Shown here piece after piece: positions 1 through 8,313 of a DNA stretch of 16,868 nucleotides. The stretch is from Azoarcus sp. Its GTDB lineage: Bacteria; Pseudomonadota; Gammaproteobacteria; Burkholderiales; Rhodocyclaceae. The DNA is taken from positions 1 to 16,868 of the forward strand of contig JAIRLA010000059.1 in the NCBI GenBank assembly GCA_031259795.1. Direction: 5' to 3'. Position numbers and translations under genes: made by a program. The notes under the pieces were generated by a model. That model worked only from the letters and a program-made list of their open reading frames with translations, ran no database searches and had not been told where the DNA came from. Each line of letters opens with the position of its first letter. The first letter of the stretch is position 1.

Positions 1-111
<111 letters not shown>

Positions 112-300
112 CTCTCCCGCCCTTCGGGCACCCTCTCGCCCGCCAAGCGGGGGAGGGGAGTCCACCGGAAGAACTCGTCATTGCGAGGAGGCCGGTTTTC
201 GCAATGGCGAGGCGGGGAGCTTTCGCGGTGACGAATTCCTCCAAAGAATTCCCTTCCCCTTCGGAGGGCGAAGAGAATCCTTTGGGCGAGAGGGCGCCGT
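112..300 (+). repeat. REP-like composite repeat (A-L-B, then degenerate inverted copy), broken on its left side
   Basis: Positions 112-160 are an A module: two adjacent GC-rich hairpins, the first CCCGCCCTTCGGGC-like, the second a C-rich/G-rich inverted repeat. A linker ending in GAAGAACTC (about 161-175) and the start of a B module, CGTCATTGCGAGGAG (176-190), follow. From about 230 to 300 the sequence resembles an inverted linker and A module (GACGAATTC, then CCCTTCGGAGGGCGAAGAGA). The short reading frames crossing it are not genes. Confidence 0.7.
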
Positions 301-348
301 CACAAAAATCGGCGGCGCTTCGGGGTCTGTCCGCACGACTTGTGTCGG

Positions 349-392
349 CTACATTTTACCTACATTTCCGTTATTCTCATGTAGACGGAAAT
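349..392. promoter_or_regulatory. Candidate operator upstream of the RND operon
   Basis: CTACATTT occurs at 349-356 and again at 360-367, an 11-bp repeat period. ATGTAG, the reverse complement of CTACAT, follows at 379-384. Overlapping this is a perfect 8-bp inverted repeat, ATTTCCGT (364-371) and ACGGAAAT (385-392). Hexamers repeated every 11 bp are typical of OmpR/PhoB-type response-regulator boxes, and a 29-bp inverted repeat would suit a dimeric repressor. No regulator gene is present in the window, so the binding protein is unknown. Confidence 0.4.
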
Positions 393-447
393 CCATTATC
401 TTCATGCGGAGTTGCGGGCGTTTGCCAATGCGGGCAATGCTAGGTTT

Positions 448-466
448 TTATCTATTCTTATCTATT
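448..466 (+). repeat. Direct repeat TTATCTATT x2 in the RND leader
   Basis: TTATCTATT is present at 448-456 and 458-466, a 10-bp period, in an AT-rich stretch that contrasts with the GC-rich surroundings. A small inverted repeat, TTGCC (422-426) and GGCAA (433-437), sits just upstream. The stretch may contain the promoter -10 region or a protein-binding site; I could not assign a convincing -35/-10 pair. The ribosome binding site GAGGGG (about 485-490) follows. Confidence 0.3.
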
Positions 467-498
467 TGTCTTTGGTTTTCCGGTGAGGGGATTGTTCG

Positions 499-1596
499 AT
501 GTTTTTTCGTCGTCCGCTGATTGTGGCGCTGTGTGCGGCTGGCCTGGCCGGGCTGGGCGCTTATGCGTGGCGCACCAATGGAGCGTCGTTCGCATCCTCC
601 GTCCAAGCTGCGGAAGCTGGCGGCGGCGCGGCGGAGCAGCCGGTATTGGTGGAGCTTGCCCAGTTGTCGGCGCGGCGGGTCGAGGATGATGTGGCGGCGG
701 TCGGGACGCTCGTCTCCAACGAATCGGTCGTGCTGCATCCGGAAATGTCCGGGCGGGTGGCGGCGATTCATTTCCGCGATGGCAGCGCGGTGCGCCGGGG
801 GGCGGTATTGATCGAGCTCGATGCCGCCGTGCAGTTGGCCGAGTTGCAGCAGGCCAATGCCGAACTGGCGCTGGCCCAATCCAACGCCCGCCGCATCGAG
901 GATCTTTTCGCGCGCAAGTTCGTGAGCAGCAGCGCCCGCGACGAGGCGGCCTCGCGGCTCGAAGTGGCGCGCGCTTCCGTGGCGCTCGCCCGGGCGCGGC
1001 TGGAGCGTACCCGCATCCGCGCGCCGTTCGATGGCATCGTCGGTATCCGCAAGGTGAGCGTCGGCGATTACGTCAGGGATAGCGATGTGCTGGTCAATAT
1101 CGAGGATATTGATACTCTCAAGCTCGATTTCCGCCTGCCCGAGATTTTCCTTGGCCGCCTGCGTCCGGGACAGATGCTGGAGATCAGCAGCGATGTGGCG
1201 CCGGGCGAGACTTTTCCGGGGCGGGTCGACGCCATCGACCCGCAGGTCGACGCCGAGGGCCGCGCGGTGTTGTTGCGCGCCCGCCTCGCCAATGACGAGG
1301 GGCGCTTGCGTCCGGGGGTGTTCGCGCGCGTGCGCCTGATCGTCGAGGAGCGCGACGGGGTGTTGATGGCGCCGGAAGCGGCGCTGGTTCCGGCGCCCGG
1401 CCAGACACAGTTCGTATATCGGGTCGAGGAGGGACGGGCGCGCCGGGTCGAGGTCAGGACCGGCATGCGCCGGGCGGCGGAGGTCGAGATCGTCGAGGGA
1501 CTTTCCCCCGGCGACCGGGTCGTGGTCGCCGGCCAGCTCAAATTGCGCGATGGCGCGCCGGTGACGGTGGCGCAGCCCGTCGCGGCATTCGACTGA
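499..1596 (+). CDS. RND efflux periplasmic adaptor (membrane fusion protein)
   Basis: This 365-residue protein links an RND pump to an outer-membrane channel in a tripartite efflux complex. An N-terminal hydrophobic segment (about residues 6-22) after FFRR looks like an uncleaved membrane anchor or signal; no canonical lipobox is seen. The order is typical of the HlyD/AcrA family: barrel-sandwich strand (VVLHPEMSGRVAAIHF), an alpha-helical hairpin rich in Ala/Arg/Glu (about residues 110-170), the second lipoyl half (RAPFDGIVGIRKVSVGDYV), then beta-barrel and membrane-proximal domains. The start is chosen at ATG 499 because GAGGGG lies at the right distance. The pump gene begins 13 bp after its stop, so the two are co-transcribed. 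Substrate is not predictable. No outer-membrane factor is encoded here, so the pump probably borrows a TolC-like channel from elsewhere. Confidence 0.93.
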   Translation: MFFRRPLIVALCAAGLAGLGAYAWRTNGASFASSVQAAEAGGGAAEQPVLVELAQLSARRVEDDVAAVGTLVSNESVVLHPEMSGRVAAIHFRDGSAVRRGAVLIELDAAVQLAELQQANAELALAQSNARRIEDLFARKFVSSSARDEAASRLEVARASVALARARLERTRIRAPFDGIVGIRKVSVGDYVRDSDVLVNIEDIDTLKLDFRLPEIFLGRLRPGQMLEISSDVAPGETFPGRVDAIDPQVDAEGRAVLLRARLANDEGRLRPGVFARVRLIVEERDGVLMAPEAALVPAPGQTQFVYRVEEGRARRVEVRTGMRRAAEVEIVEGLSPGDRVVVAGQLKLRDGAPVTVAQPVAAFD

Positions 1597-1609
1597 AAGG
1601 CCCGCCGCC

Positions 1610-4600
1610 ATGATGATTTCCGCGCTCTGCATCAAACGGCCTGTGTTCGCCACCGTGTTGTCGCTGATGGTGTTGTTGATCGGGCTGATGTCGTATTCGC
1701 GGCTGACGGTGCGCGAATATCCCAACATCGACGAGCCTGTCGTCACGGTCGATACCGTTTATACCGGGGCCAGCGCCGAGATCGTCGAATCGCGGGTCAC
1801 CAAGCCGCTGGAAGATTCGATTGCCGGGATCGAAGGCGTGGATGTGCTCTCTTCGATCAGCCGCTCCGAGCGCAGCCAGATCATGGTGCGTTTCCGCATC
1901 GAGCGCGATGCCGACAGCGCCGCCGCCGATGTGCGCGACCGCGTCTCGAGAGTGCGCCGGCGCTTGCCGGACGACATCGACGAGCCGGTCATCGCCAAGG
2001 TCGAGGCCGATGCCAACCCGATCATCTGGCTGGCCTTTTCGTCCGACCGCTACAACCAGATGGAGATGAGCGACATCGCCAACCGCATCATCAAGCCGCG
2101 CCTGCAAACCCTGCCGGGCGCGGCGGATGCGCGGATATACGGCGAACGGCGCTATGCGATGCGTATCTGGCTCGATTGCGCCCGCCTCGCGGCGTTCGGT
2201 CTCACGCCGCAGGATGTCGAAGATGCCATCGCGCGCCAGAACGTCGAACTGCCGGCGGGACGGATCGAGAGCCGCGAGCGCGAATTCGAGGTCGTGGCCC
2301 ACACCGATCTGGCCGATCCGGCGCAGTTCGGCGCGGTGGTCGTGCGCCAGGCCGCCACGCCCGACGGCTATCCCGTGCGCATCCGCGATGTCGGGCGGGT
2401 GGAGATTGCCGCCGCCAACCTGCGCAGCGCGGTGCGTTTCATGGGACGGCCCGCGATTTCGCTCGGTCTCATCAAGCAATCCACCGCCAATCCGCTCGAT
2501 CTCAAGCGCGCGCTGGTCAAGATGCTGCCCGAACTGGAGGCGGAATTGCCCGAAGGCATGAAGATGTCCGTCACCAACGATTCCACGGTGTTCATCGAGC
2601 GTTCCATCGCCGCGGTGTTTTCCACCGTGTGGGAGGCGGTGCTGCTGGTGGCGGCGGTCTGCCTGTTCTTCCTGCGCAACTGGCGGGCGATGCTGGTGCC
2701 GCTGGTGACGATTCCGGTGTCGCTGGTGGGGGCGTTTACGCTGATGTTCGCGTTCGGGTTCTCGGTCAACACCCTGACCCTGCTCGCGCTGGTGCTGGCG
2801 ATCGGCTTGGTGGTCGATGACGCCATCGTCGTGCTGGAGAACATTTTCCGCCACATCGAGGACGGCATGCCTCCGATCGAAGCGGCTTTCCGCGGCGCGA
2901 AGGAAATCGGCTTCGCGGTGGTGGCGATGACCATCACGCTGGCGGCGGTCTATGCGCCGGTGGCGTTCATGACCGGACGCACCGGCAAGCTGTTCATCGA
3001 ATTCGCGCTCACGCTCTCGGGCGCGGTGCTCGTTTCCGGTTTCGTGGCGCTCACCCTGTCGCCGATGATGTGCTCGCGCCTGCTGCGCCACGAGCGCAAG
3101 CACGGCGCGCTCTATAACGCCATCGAAACTTTCCTCGTCTGGCTGGTCGCGGGCTATCGCGGCGCGCTGACCAGGGCGCTCGGCATGCGCTGGGCCGTGC
3201 TGCTGGCTTTCGCGGCGATTGCCGGGCTGGCCGCGCTCTTGCTCGGGCAACTCAAGTCCGAACTGTCGCCCGTCGAGGACAGGGGCCGGATCATGGTGCA
3301 ATTCAGCGGCCCGGAAGGCGCCACCATCGACTACATGACGCGCTATGCGGAGAAAATCAGCGATATTTTCGCCGCCACCACCGACGCCGACAGCTATCAG
3401 GTCATGGCCGGTACACCCACCGTTTCGCAGGGCAGAAGCTTCATCAGTTTCGTCGACTGGGCGCGGCGCGAGCGCAGCACCGCCGAAATCGCGGCGGAAA
3501 TGCAACCCCGCCTGCGCGCGATCGCCGGCATCAACGCTTTCCCGATCCTGCCCCCGGCTTTTGGGCAAAGTCCGCGCACACGGCCAGTGAGTTTCGTCAT
3601 TACATCTTCCGGCTCCTGGGACGAACTGGCCCGCGTCACGGAAACCATGCTCGATGCCATGCGCGCGCATCCGGGCTTTGTGTCGCCCGACACCGATCTC
3701 AAGCTCACCAAGCCGGAACTGGCGGTGTCGGTCGACCGCGACAAGGCCGCCGATGTCGGAGTGTCGATCGACGTCATCGGCCACACGCTCGAAACCATGC
3801 TGGGCGGCAGACAGGTCACGCGCTACAAGAAAGACGCGGAACAGTACGACGTCATCGTGCAGGTCGACGCTGGCGATCGCGCCGATCCGCGCGATATCCA
3901 CGACATCTTCGTGCGCGGCAAGGGCGGCCAGATGGTGGCGCTCTCCAACCTCGTCGGCATCCGCGAAATGGTCAGTCCGCGCGAACTCAACCACTTCGGC
4001 CAGCGCCGCTCCGTGATGATTACCGCCAACCTCGCCCCCGGCTTCGCCCTGGGCGAGGCGCTCGCCTGGCTCGACGCCACCGCGGGCCGCGTCCTGCCCT
4101 CGGGCTACTCCACCGACTACGACGGCATGTCGCGCGAATTCCGCACCAGTTCGGCGAGTCTCGCGCTCACTTTCGTGCTCGCGCTCGCCTTCATCTACCT
4201 GGTGCTGTCGGCGCAGTTCGAGAGCTTCCTCGACCCCTTCATCATCATGCTGACCGTGCCGCTGTCGATGGCCGGCGCGCTCGGCGCACTCTGGCTCACC
4301 GGCGGCACGCTCAATGTCTATAGCCAGATCGGCCTCGTCACCCTGATCGGCCTCATTACCAAGCATGGCATTCTCATCGTCGAATTCGCCAACCAGTTGC
4401 GCGCCGCCGGCGAGGACGTGTTCGCGGCGGTGATCGAGGCCGCCGTGCTGCGGCTGCGCCCGATCCTGATGACCACCGGCGCGATGGTGCTGGGCGCGAT
4501 TCCGCTCGCCCTCGCCACCGGCGCGGGAGCGGAGAGCCGCCAGCAAATCGGCTGGGTGATCGTCGGAGGACTGCTGCTCGGTACTTTCTTCACGCTGTTC

Positions 4601-5080
4601 GTGGTGCCAACGGTCTACACTCTGATTGCTCGCAGGCAGCGCGCGAGCACGGATGCACCCCCAGAGGAGACGGCCATGGACATCTCGTTGCGACCCCTTT
4701 CCACCGGCGCCGAAAATCTGCAAGCCGCTCGCGGCGGCGAAGCGCTCATCGCCGCGCGCGCCCGGGAAGAAGCGCAAACGCCCGCTCCCGAACGGCAAGC
4801 GCCCGCAGCTTCGGCCCTGGTCAATATCAGCGAAGCCGCCCGCAACGCGGTGCGCGCCGACGTCTCCGCGCCGGCGGCGCCTGTCAATGAAATCGCCGCG
4901 GCGGCAGTGCGCGCGCCTGACCCCGCTCTCCGTGACGAAGCCGTGCGCCCCGAGCGTGCGGGAAGCGGCGATACCGCAGCGGTGGCGGGACAGCAAGACG
5001 CCGCGGCGCGGCGCTATGCCGAAAACGCCGCCTTGCCCGCCGGGCAGGCCGAACCTTCGACGGTGCGCGTTTCCGCTTGA
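1610..5080 (+). CDS. RND multidrug efflux permease (HAE-1 type) with C-terminal extension
   Basis: An inner-membrane proton-driven pump of the AcrB/MexB superfamily. The N-terminus (ALCIKRPVFATVLSLMVLLIGLMSYSRL) is the standard first membrane helix, followed by the large periplasmic porter loop. The proton-relay residues are present: D403-D404 in GLVVDDAIVVLEN and K918 in GLITKHGILIVEFANQL, matching AcrB D407/D408 and K940. The family core ends near residue 1010 (VVPTVYTLIARR), the usual ~1030-residue length. Here the frame continues to 1156. Residues 1023-1156 are Ala-rich, hydrophilic and without membrane helices, and they begin at a Met that has its own good ribosome binding site. Start ATG 1610 (or the adjacent ATG 1613) lies just after AAAGG. 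It forms an operon with the adaptor gene and ends at a strong terminator. Confidence 0.95.
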   Translation: MMISALCIKRPVFATVLSLMVLLIGLMSYSRLTVREYPNIDEPVVTVDTVYTGASAEIVESRVTKPLEDSIAGIEGVDVLSSISRSERSQIMVRFRIERDADSAAADVRDRVSRVRRRLPDDIDEPVIAKVEADANPIIWLAFSSDRYNQMEMSDIANRIIKPRLQTLPGAADARIYGERRYAMRIWLDCARLAAFGLTPQDVEDAIARQNVELPAGRIESREREFEVVAHTDLADPAQFGAVVVRQAATPDGYPVRIRDVGRVEIAAANLRSAVRFMGRPAISLGLIKQSTANPLDLKRALVKMLPELEAELPEGMKMSVTNDSTVFIERSIAAVFSTVWEAVLLVAAVCLFFLRNWRAMLVPLVTIPVSLVGAFTLMFAFGFSVNTLTLLALVLAIGLVVDDAIVVLENIFRHIEDGMPPIEAAFRGAKEIGFAVVAMTITLAAVYAPVAFMTGRTGKLFIEFALTLSGAVLVSGFVALTLSPMMCSRLLRHERKHGALYNAIETFLVWLVAGYRGALTRALGMRWAVLLAFAAIAGLAALLLGQLKSELSPVEDRGRIMVQFSGPEGATIDYMTRYAEKISDIFAATTDADSYQVMAGTPTVSQGRSFISFVDWARRERSTAEIAAEMQPRLRAIAGINAFPILPPAFGQSPRTRPVSFVITSSGSWDELARVTETMLDAMRAHPGFVSPDTDLKLTKPELAVSVDRDKAADVGVSIDVIGHTLETMLGGRQVTRYKKDAEQYDVIVQVDAGDRADPRDIHDIFVRGKGGQMVALSNLVGIREMVSPRELNHFGQRRSVMITANLAPGFALGEALAWLDATAGRVLPSGYSTDYDGMSREFRTSSASLALTFVLALAFIYLVLSAQFESFLDPFIIMLTVPLSMAGALGALWLTGGTLNVYSQIGLVTLIGLITKHGILIVEFANQLRAAGEDVFAAVIEAAVLRLRPILMTTGAMVLGAIPLALATGAGAESRQQIGWVIVGGLLLGTFFTLFVVPTVYTLIARRQRASTDAPPEETAMDISLRPLSTGAENLQAARGGEALIAARAREEAQTPAPERQAPAASALVNISEAARNAVRADVSAPAAPVNEIAAAAVRAPDPALRDEAVRPERAGSGDTAAVAGQQDAAARRYAENAALPAGQAEPSTVRVSA
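4663..4678 (+). promoter_or_regulatory. Internal ribosome binding site and in-frame ATG in the RND gene
   Basis: AGAGGAG (4663-4669) is followed, after a 6-nt spacer, by ATG at 4676. This lies in frame with the pump, just after the point where RND proteins normally end. Translation here would give a separate 134-residue protein starting MDISLRPLSTGAENLQAARG and ending at the same stop (5078-5080). Either the site is used for a second product or it marks a former separate gene fused by loss of the pump's stop codon. Confidence 0.4.
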
Positions 5081-5105
5081 AAATAATAGATGTGAGGGAG
5101 GGTAG

Positions 5106-5146
5106 AAAAACAGTGCGCTGGCCTCTTCGCCAGCGCACTGTTTTTT
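5106..5146 (+). terminator. Bidirectional rho-independent terminator
   Basis: There is a perfect 17-bp inverted repeat: left arm 5106-5122 (AAAAACAGTGCGCTGGC), 6-nt loop CTCTTC (5123-5128) and right arm 5129-5145, continued to six T residues (5141-5146). The A-run on the left makes it symmetrical, so it could also stop minus-strand transcription. It lies 26 bp after the RND stop and separates the efflux operon from the transglycosylase gene. Confidence 0.9.
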
Positions 5147-5220
5147 GCTCGCCGGGGGCGGAAACAAAATGTGCGCCGTCCCTGGCCCGGCGGTTCGCCA
5201 CGGTTCTTGATGTTGGCGGC

Positions 5221-5226
5221 TAAAAT
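5221..5226 (+). promoter_or_regulatory. Candidate -10 element directly before the transglycosylase start
   Basis: TAAAAT at 5221-5226 matches the sigma-70 -10 consensus in five of six positions. It ends 6 bp before the ATG at 5233, so transcription would begin at or beside the start codon and the mRNA would be leaderless or nearly so. No well-spaced -35 was found: TTGATG at 5207-5212 is too close (8 bp). Confidence 0.35.
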
Positions 5227-5232
5227 GCGCGC

Positions 5233-6462
5233 ATGAAAAAAACCGCCTTCCGAAAATACCGCCGCGTTTTCTCCGCCGCGCTGGGGCTGGGGCTGATGCT
5301 GACCGCGCCGCCGGTTTCAGCCGACGAATTCCCCGCCTGCCTCGCCCGCCTGCGTACCCAGGCCCTGCAACGCGGCATTGCCCCGGCCACTTTCGATACG
5401 CATACCGCCCGGCTCCGGCCCGATTTGTCGGTGCTCGAACTGCTCGATACACAGCCTGAATTCACGACGCCGGTCTGGGATTACCTCGCGGCGCTCGTCG
5501 ACGATGAAAGGGTGGACGATGGCCGCGCCATGCTCGGACGCTGGCGGGACGTTCTGCAAAAAGTCGAAGAACGCTACGGCGTCGATCCGGCGACGGTGGT
5601 TGCGGTCTGGGGGGTGGAAAGCAATTACGGACGCAGCCTCGGCAAGCGCCCGCTCCTCGTCTCGCTGGGCACGCTTGCCTGCATGGGGCGGCGGCAGGAC
5701 TATTTTCGCGGCGAGTTCCTCGATCTCCTGAAAATCATCGACGAGGGCCACATTCCGCCCGAGCGCCTTACCGGCTCATGGGCCGGCGCCTTCGGCCAGA
5801 CACAATTCATGCCCTCCACCTTCCTGCGGCTCGCGGTCGACTTCGATGGCGACGGACGCCGCGATCTCGTCGACAATGCCGCCGATGCGCTGGCTTCCAC
5901 CGCCAATTTCCTGCGCCGGGGCGGCTGGAAAAGCGGCGAGACCTGGGGTTTCGAGGTCAGGCTGCCCGCCGGCTTCGACACCTCGCTCGCAGGCCGCCGC
6001 AACAAACGCCCCATGTCCACCTGGGCCGCGCGCGGCGTGAAACTCGCCGATGGCGGCCCGCTCCCCAATGGCGGCCCGGATCGCGCCCTGGTACTGCCCG
6101 CCGGGGCGAAAGGCCCGGCCTTCCTCACCAGCAAGAATTTCGACGTCATCTACGGCTACAACGCCGCCGAAAGCTACGCGCTCGCCATCGCCCACCTTTC
6201 CGACCGCCTGCGCGGCGGCGGCGCATTCCACACCCCATGGCCGACCGACGACCCTGGCCTCTCGCGCGCCGGGCGGCGCGAGCTCCAACGCCTGCTCATC
6301 GCGCGCGGCCACGACATCGGCGAGGCCGACGGCATGATCGGCGCCAAGAGCCGCCGGGCCATCGCGCAAGAGCAGGAAACACTGGGGCGCAAGGCGGACG
6401 GGCGGGCGAGTTTGTGGATACTGGAGACTTTGCGGGAAGCGAAAGAAAAAAATTCAAAATAG
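5233..6462 (+). CDS. Lytic murein transglycosylase, MltB family (SLT_2 + peptidoglycan-binding domain)
   Basis: This 409-residue protein cleaves the MurNAc-GlcNAc bond of peptidoglycan with formation of 1,6-anhydromuropeptides. A Lys/Arg-rich n-region and hydrophobic core end in a signal-peptidase site near PVSA-DEFP (about residue 30). There is no lipobox, so it should be a soluble periplasmic enzyme rather than a lipoprotein like E. coli MltB. The SLT_2-type catalytic domain spans about residues 33-330. The predicted catalytic acid is E129 in VWGVESNYG, followed by the family signature GSWAGAFGQTQFMPS. The C-terminal ~60 residues (LSRAGRRELQRLLIARGHDIGEADGMIG in part) match the PG_binding_1 fold. 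It stands alone between a terminator and a repeat patch. Confidence 0.93.
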   Translation: MKKTAFRKYRRVFSAALGLGLMLTAPPVSADEFPACLARLRTQALQRGIAPATFDTHTARLRPDLSVLELLDTQPEFTTPVWDYLAALVDDERVDDGRAMLGRWRDVLQKVEERYGVDPATVVAVWGVESNYGRSLGKRPLLVSLGTLACMGRRQDYFRGEFLDLLKIIDEGHIPPERLTGSWAGAFGQTQFMPSTFLRLAVDFDGDGRRDLVDNAADALASTANFLRRGGWKSGETWGFEVRLPAGFDTSLAGRRNKRPMSTWAARGVKLADGGPLPNGGPDRALVLPAGAKGPAFLTSKNFDVIYGYNAAESYALAIAHLSDRLRGGGAFHTPWPTDDPGLSRAGRRELQRLLIARGHDIGEADGMIGAKSRRAIAQEQETLGRKADGRASLWILETLREAKEKNSK

Positions 6463-6540
6463 CGGCGCTTCACGCCGCATAGAACAAAGCCCTCTCCCGG
6501 CCTTGCGGCTACCCTCCCCCGCCAAGCAGTGGAGGAGAAT
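6461..6540 (+). repeat. REP-like A module with D-element remnant
   Basis: Immediately after the transglycosylase stop comes GCGGCG/CGCCGC (6462-6478), a short hairpin matching the right end of the D element described further right. A degenerate A module follows at 6490-6538 (CCCTCTCCCGGCC, then a C-rich/G-rich inverted repeat ending GGAGGAG). This half-copy shares the D-A junction seen at 16057-16065 and 16552-16560. The rest of the gap to the antiporter (6541-6647) shows no clear feature. Confidence 0.65.
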
Positions 6541-6647
6541 CCATCTCTCCTCGGGGACGGGGCGTGAATCCGGCATTTCCGCAAAACCGTCCGAACCGTT
6601 AGACTCTCTCCTCTTGTGTGCGGCGGAAGGGGTTTCTGGAGCGGGGG

Positions 6648-8294
6648 ATGCATTCGATCGAGGTTGTGTTGGCCATGCTGCTGGCGGTGGTCGTCAGTGG
6701 TTATCTGGTGCGGGCGTTGCCGGTTTCGCTGCCCATTCCGCTCGTGCAGATCGCGCTCGGGGCGTTGGTGGCCAAGTTTTCGGGAAGCGCGGTGCGGCTG
6801 GAGCCGGAAATCTTTTTCCTCCTTTTCCTGCCGCCGCTCCTTTTCCTCGACGGTTGGCGCATTCCCAAGGCCGGTCTTTTCCGCGACAAATTGGTGATCG
6901 TGGAGCTTGCCCTCGGGCTGGTGTTGTTTACCGTGGTCGGCGCGGGTTATCTCATTCACTGGATGATTCCGTCGATGCCGCTGGCGGTGGCTTTCGCGTT
7001 GGCGGCGGTCGTCTCGCCCACCGATCCGGTGGCGGTGTCGTCCATTGTTTCGCGCGGGCCGATGCCGAAACGGCTGATGCACATCCTCGAAGGCGAATCG
7101 CTGCTCAACGATGCTTCCGGTCTGGTGTGCTTCCGCTTCGCGGTGCTGGCGGCGATGACCGGCAGTTTTTCGTTGCAGGAAGCCTCGCTCACTTTCCTGT
7201 GGCTGGCGCTGGGCGGGCTGGCGATCGGCATCGCGGCAACCCTCGCCATCAGCCACGCGCAGCGCTGGCTGTCGCGCCACTGGGGCGAAGAGAGCGGCTC
7301 CGCCATTCTGGTGAACTTGCTCATCCCTTTCGGCGCTTACCTGCTGGCCGAGCGGCTCCATGCTTCCGGTATCCTGGCCGCGGTGGCGGCGGGGGTCACG
7401 ATGAGTTATGTGGAGTTGAGCGGCCGGGCGCTGGCGACGACGCGGGTACAGCGCGCCGCGGTCTGGGATATGGCGCGCTTCGCTCTCAATGGCCTCATGT
7501 TCGTGCTGCTGGGCGAACAATTGCCGGCCATTTTCAGCCGCGCCGCGATCTCGGTGCAGGAAGTCGGGCAGCAATCGAGCCTGTGGCTGGTGGTTTATGC
7601 GCTGGCGATCGCCGTCATCCTCGCCGCGCTGCGTTATGCCTGGGTGTGGGTGTCGCTGCATCTGGTTTTTTTCAATGCCCGGCGCAATGGACGCGAGATG
7701 AGCGCGCCCGATTCGCGCATCGTGCGGGTGATGTCGCTGTCCGGCGTGCGAGGCGCGATCACGCTGGCGGGCGTTCTTTCCTTGCCGTTGCTGTTGCCCG
7801 ACGGCCAGCCTTTTCCGGCGCGGGACGTGGCGATTTTCCTCGCGGCGATGGTCATCCTGATTTCGCTGATCGCCTCCAGCGCGCTCCTGCCCCGGCTGTT
7901 GCGGGGGCTGGACGTCACCATGCCGGCGGAATCCGCCGAAGAGCACGAGGAAAAGGAAGCGCTGCGCGCCGCCGCCGCCGAAGCCATCAAGGCGATCGAA
8001 GAAGCCAGCCATGCGCTGGCGGCGGATAATGCCGCCGAAGCCGATCTTTATACTCAGGCGGCGGTGCGGGTGATGGCGGATTACAAATACCGGCTTGGCG
8101 CGGACGAAGAGCGCGCCGAAACCGGCGGCGCCTACCTGCGCGCCGCCGACCGCGCTGAAATCGCTCTGCGGCTGGCGGCTTTGCGGGCCGAGCGCGAAAG
8201 CATTTTCCGCCTGGCGCGCGGCAAGCGTATTTCGGACGAGATGTCGCGCCGGCTGGTGCGCCAGATCGACCTGATCGAGGCGCGTTATCACTGA
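6648..8294 (+). CDS. CPA1-family Na+/H+ antiporter (YjcE/NhaP-like)
   Basis: A 548-residue inner-membrane antiporter exchanging monovalent cations for protons. The first ~410 residues are a chain of hydrophobic helices. They include the CPA1 hallmarks SPTDPVAVSSI (D126) and GESLLNDASGL (N154, D155, the predicted ion-binding pair), as well as LLLFLPPLLFLDGW-like and SGVRGAITLAGVLSLPLLLP segments that closely resemble E. coli YjcE. The last ~130 residues form a charged cytoplasmic tail rich in Ala and Glu. A GTG at 6618 would add ten residues. I prefer ATG 6648 because GGAG precedes it by 6 nt and MHSIEVVLAML aligns with the N-terminus of YjcE. The next gene starts 19 bp after its stop. Confidence 0.93.
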   Translation: MHSIEVVLAMLLAVVVSGYLVRALPVSLPIPLVQIALGALVAKFSGSAVRLEPEIFFLLFLPPLLFLDGWRIPKAGLFRDKLVIVELALGLVLFTVVGAGYLIHWMIPSMPLAVAFALAAVVSPTDPVAVSSIVSRGPMPKRLMHILEGESLLNDASGLVCFRFAVLAAMTGSFSLQEASLTFLWLALGGLAIGIAATLAISHAQRWLSRHWGEESGSAILVNLLIPFGAYLLAERLHASGILAAVAAGVTMSYVELSGRALATTRVQRAAVWDMARFALNGLMFVLLGEQLPAIFSRAAISVQEVGQQSSLWLVVYALAIAVILAALRYAWVWVSLHLVFFNARRNGREMSAPDSRIVRVMSLSGVRGAITLAGVLSLPLLLPDGQPFPARDVAIFLAAMVILISLIASSALLPRLLRGLDVTMPAESAEEHEEKEALRAAAAEAIKAIEEASHALAADNAAEADLYTQAAVRVMADYKYRLGADEERAETGGAYLRAADRAEIALRLAALRAERESIFRLARGKRISDEMSRRLVRQIDLIEARYH

Positions 8295-8313
8295 TTCCCG
8301 GAGCAATCCTTTG

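Noticed and set aside
499..570. Lipoprotein signal on the RND adaptor (Cys in IVALCAAGL)
   Set aside because: The residues before the Cys do not fit a lipobox, and the segment reads better as a membrane anchor or ordinary signal sequence.
1538..5452. 1304-codon minus-strand open frame antisense to the RND operon, and similar long antisense frames at 448-1746, 6174-8462, 8977-10542 and 11657-13678
   Set aside because: They mirror well-supported + strand genes, are rich in His/Arg/Gln/Gly as expected from complementing GC-rich codons, and show no family motifs.
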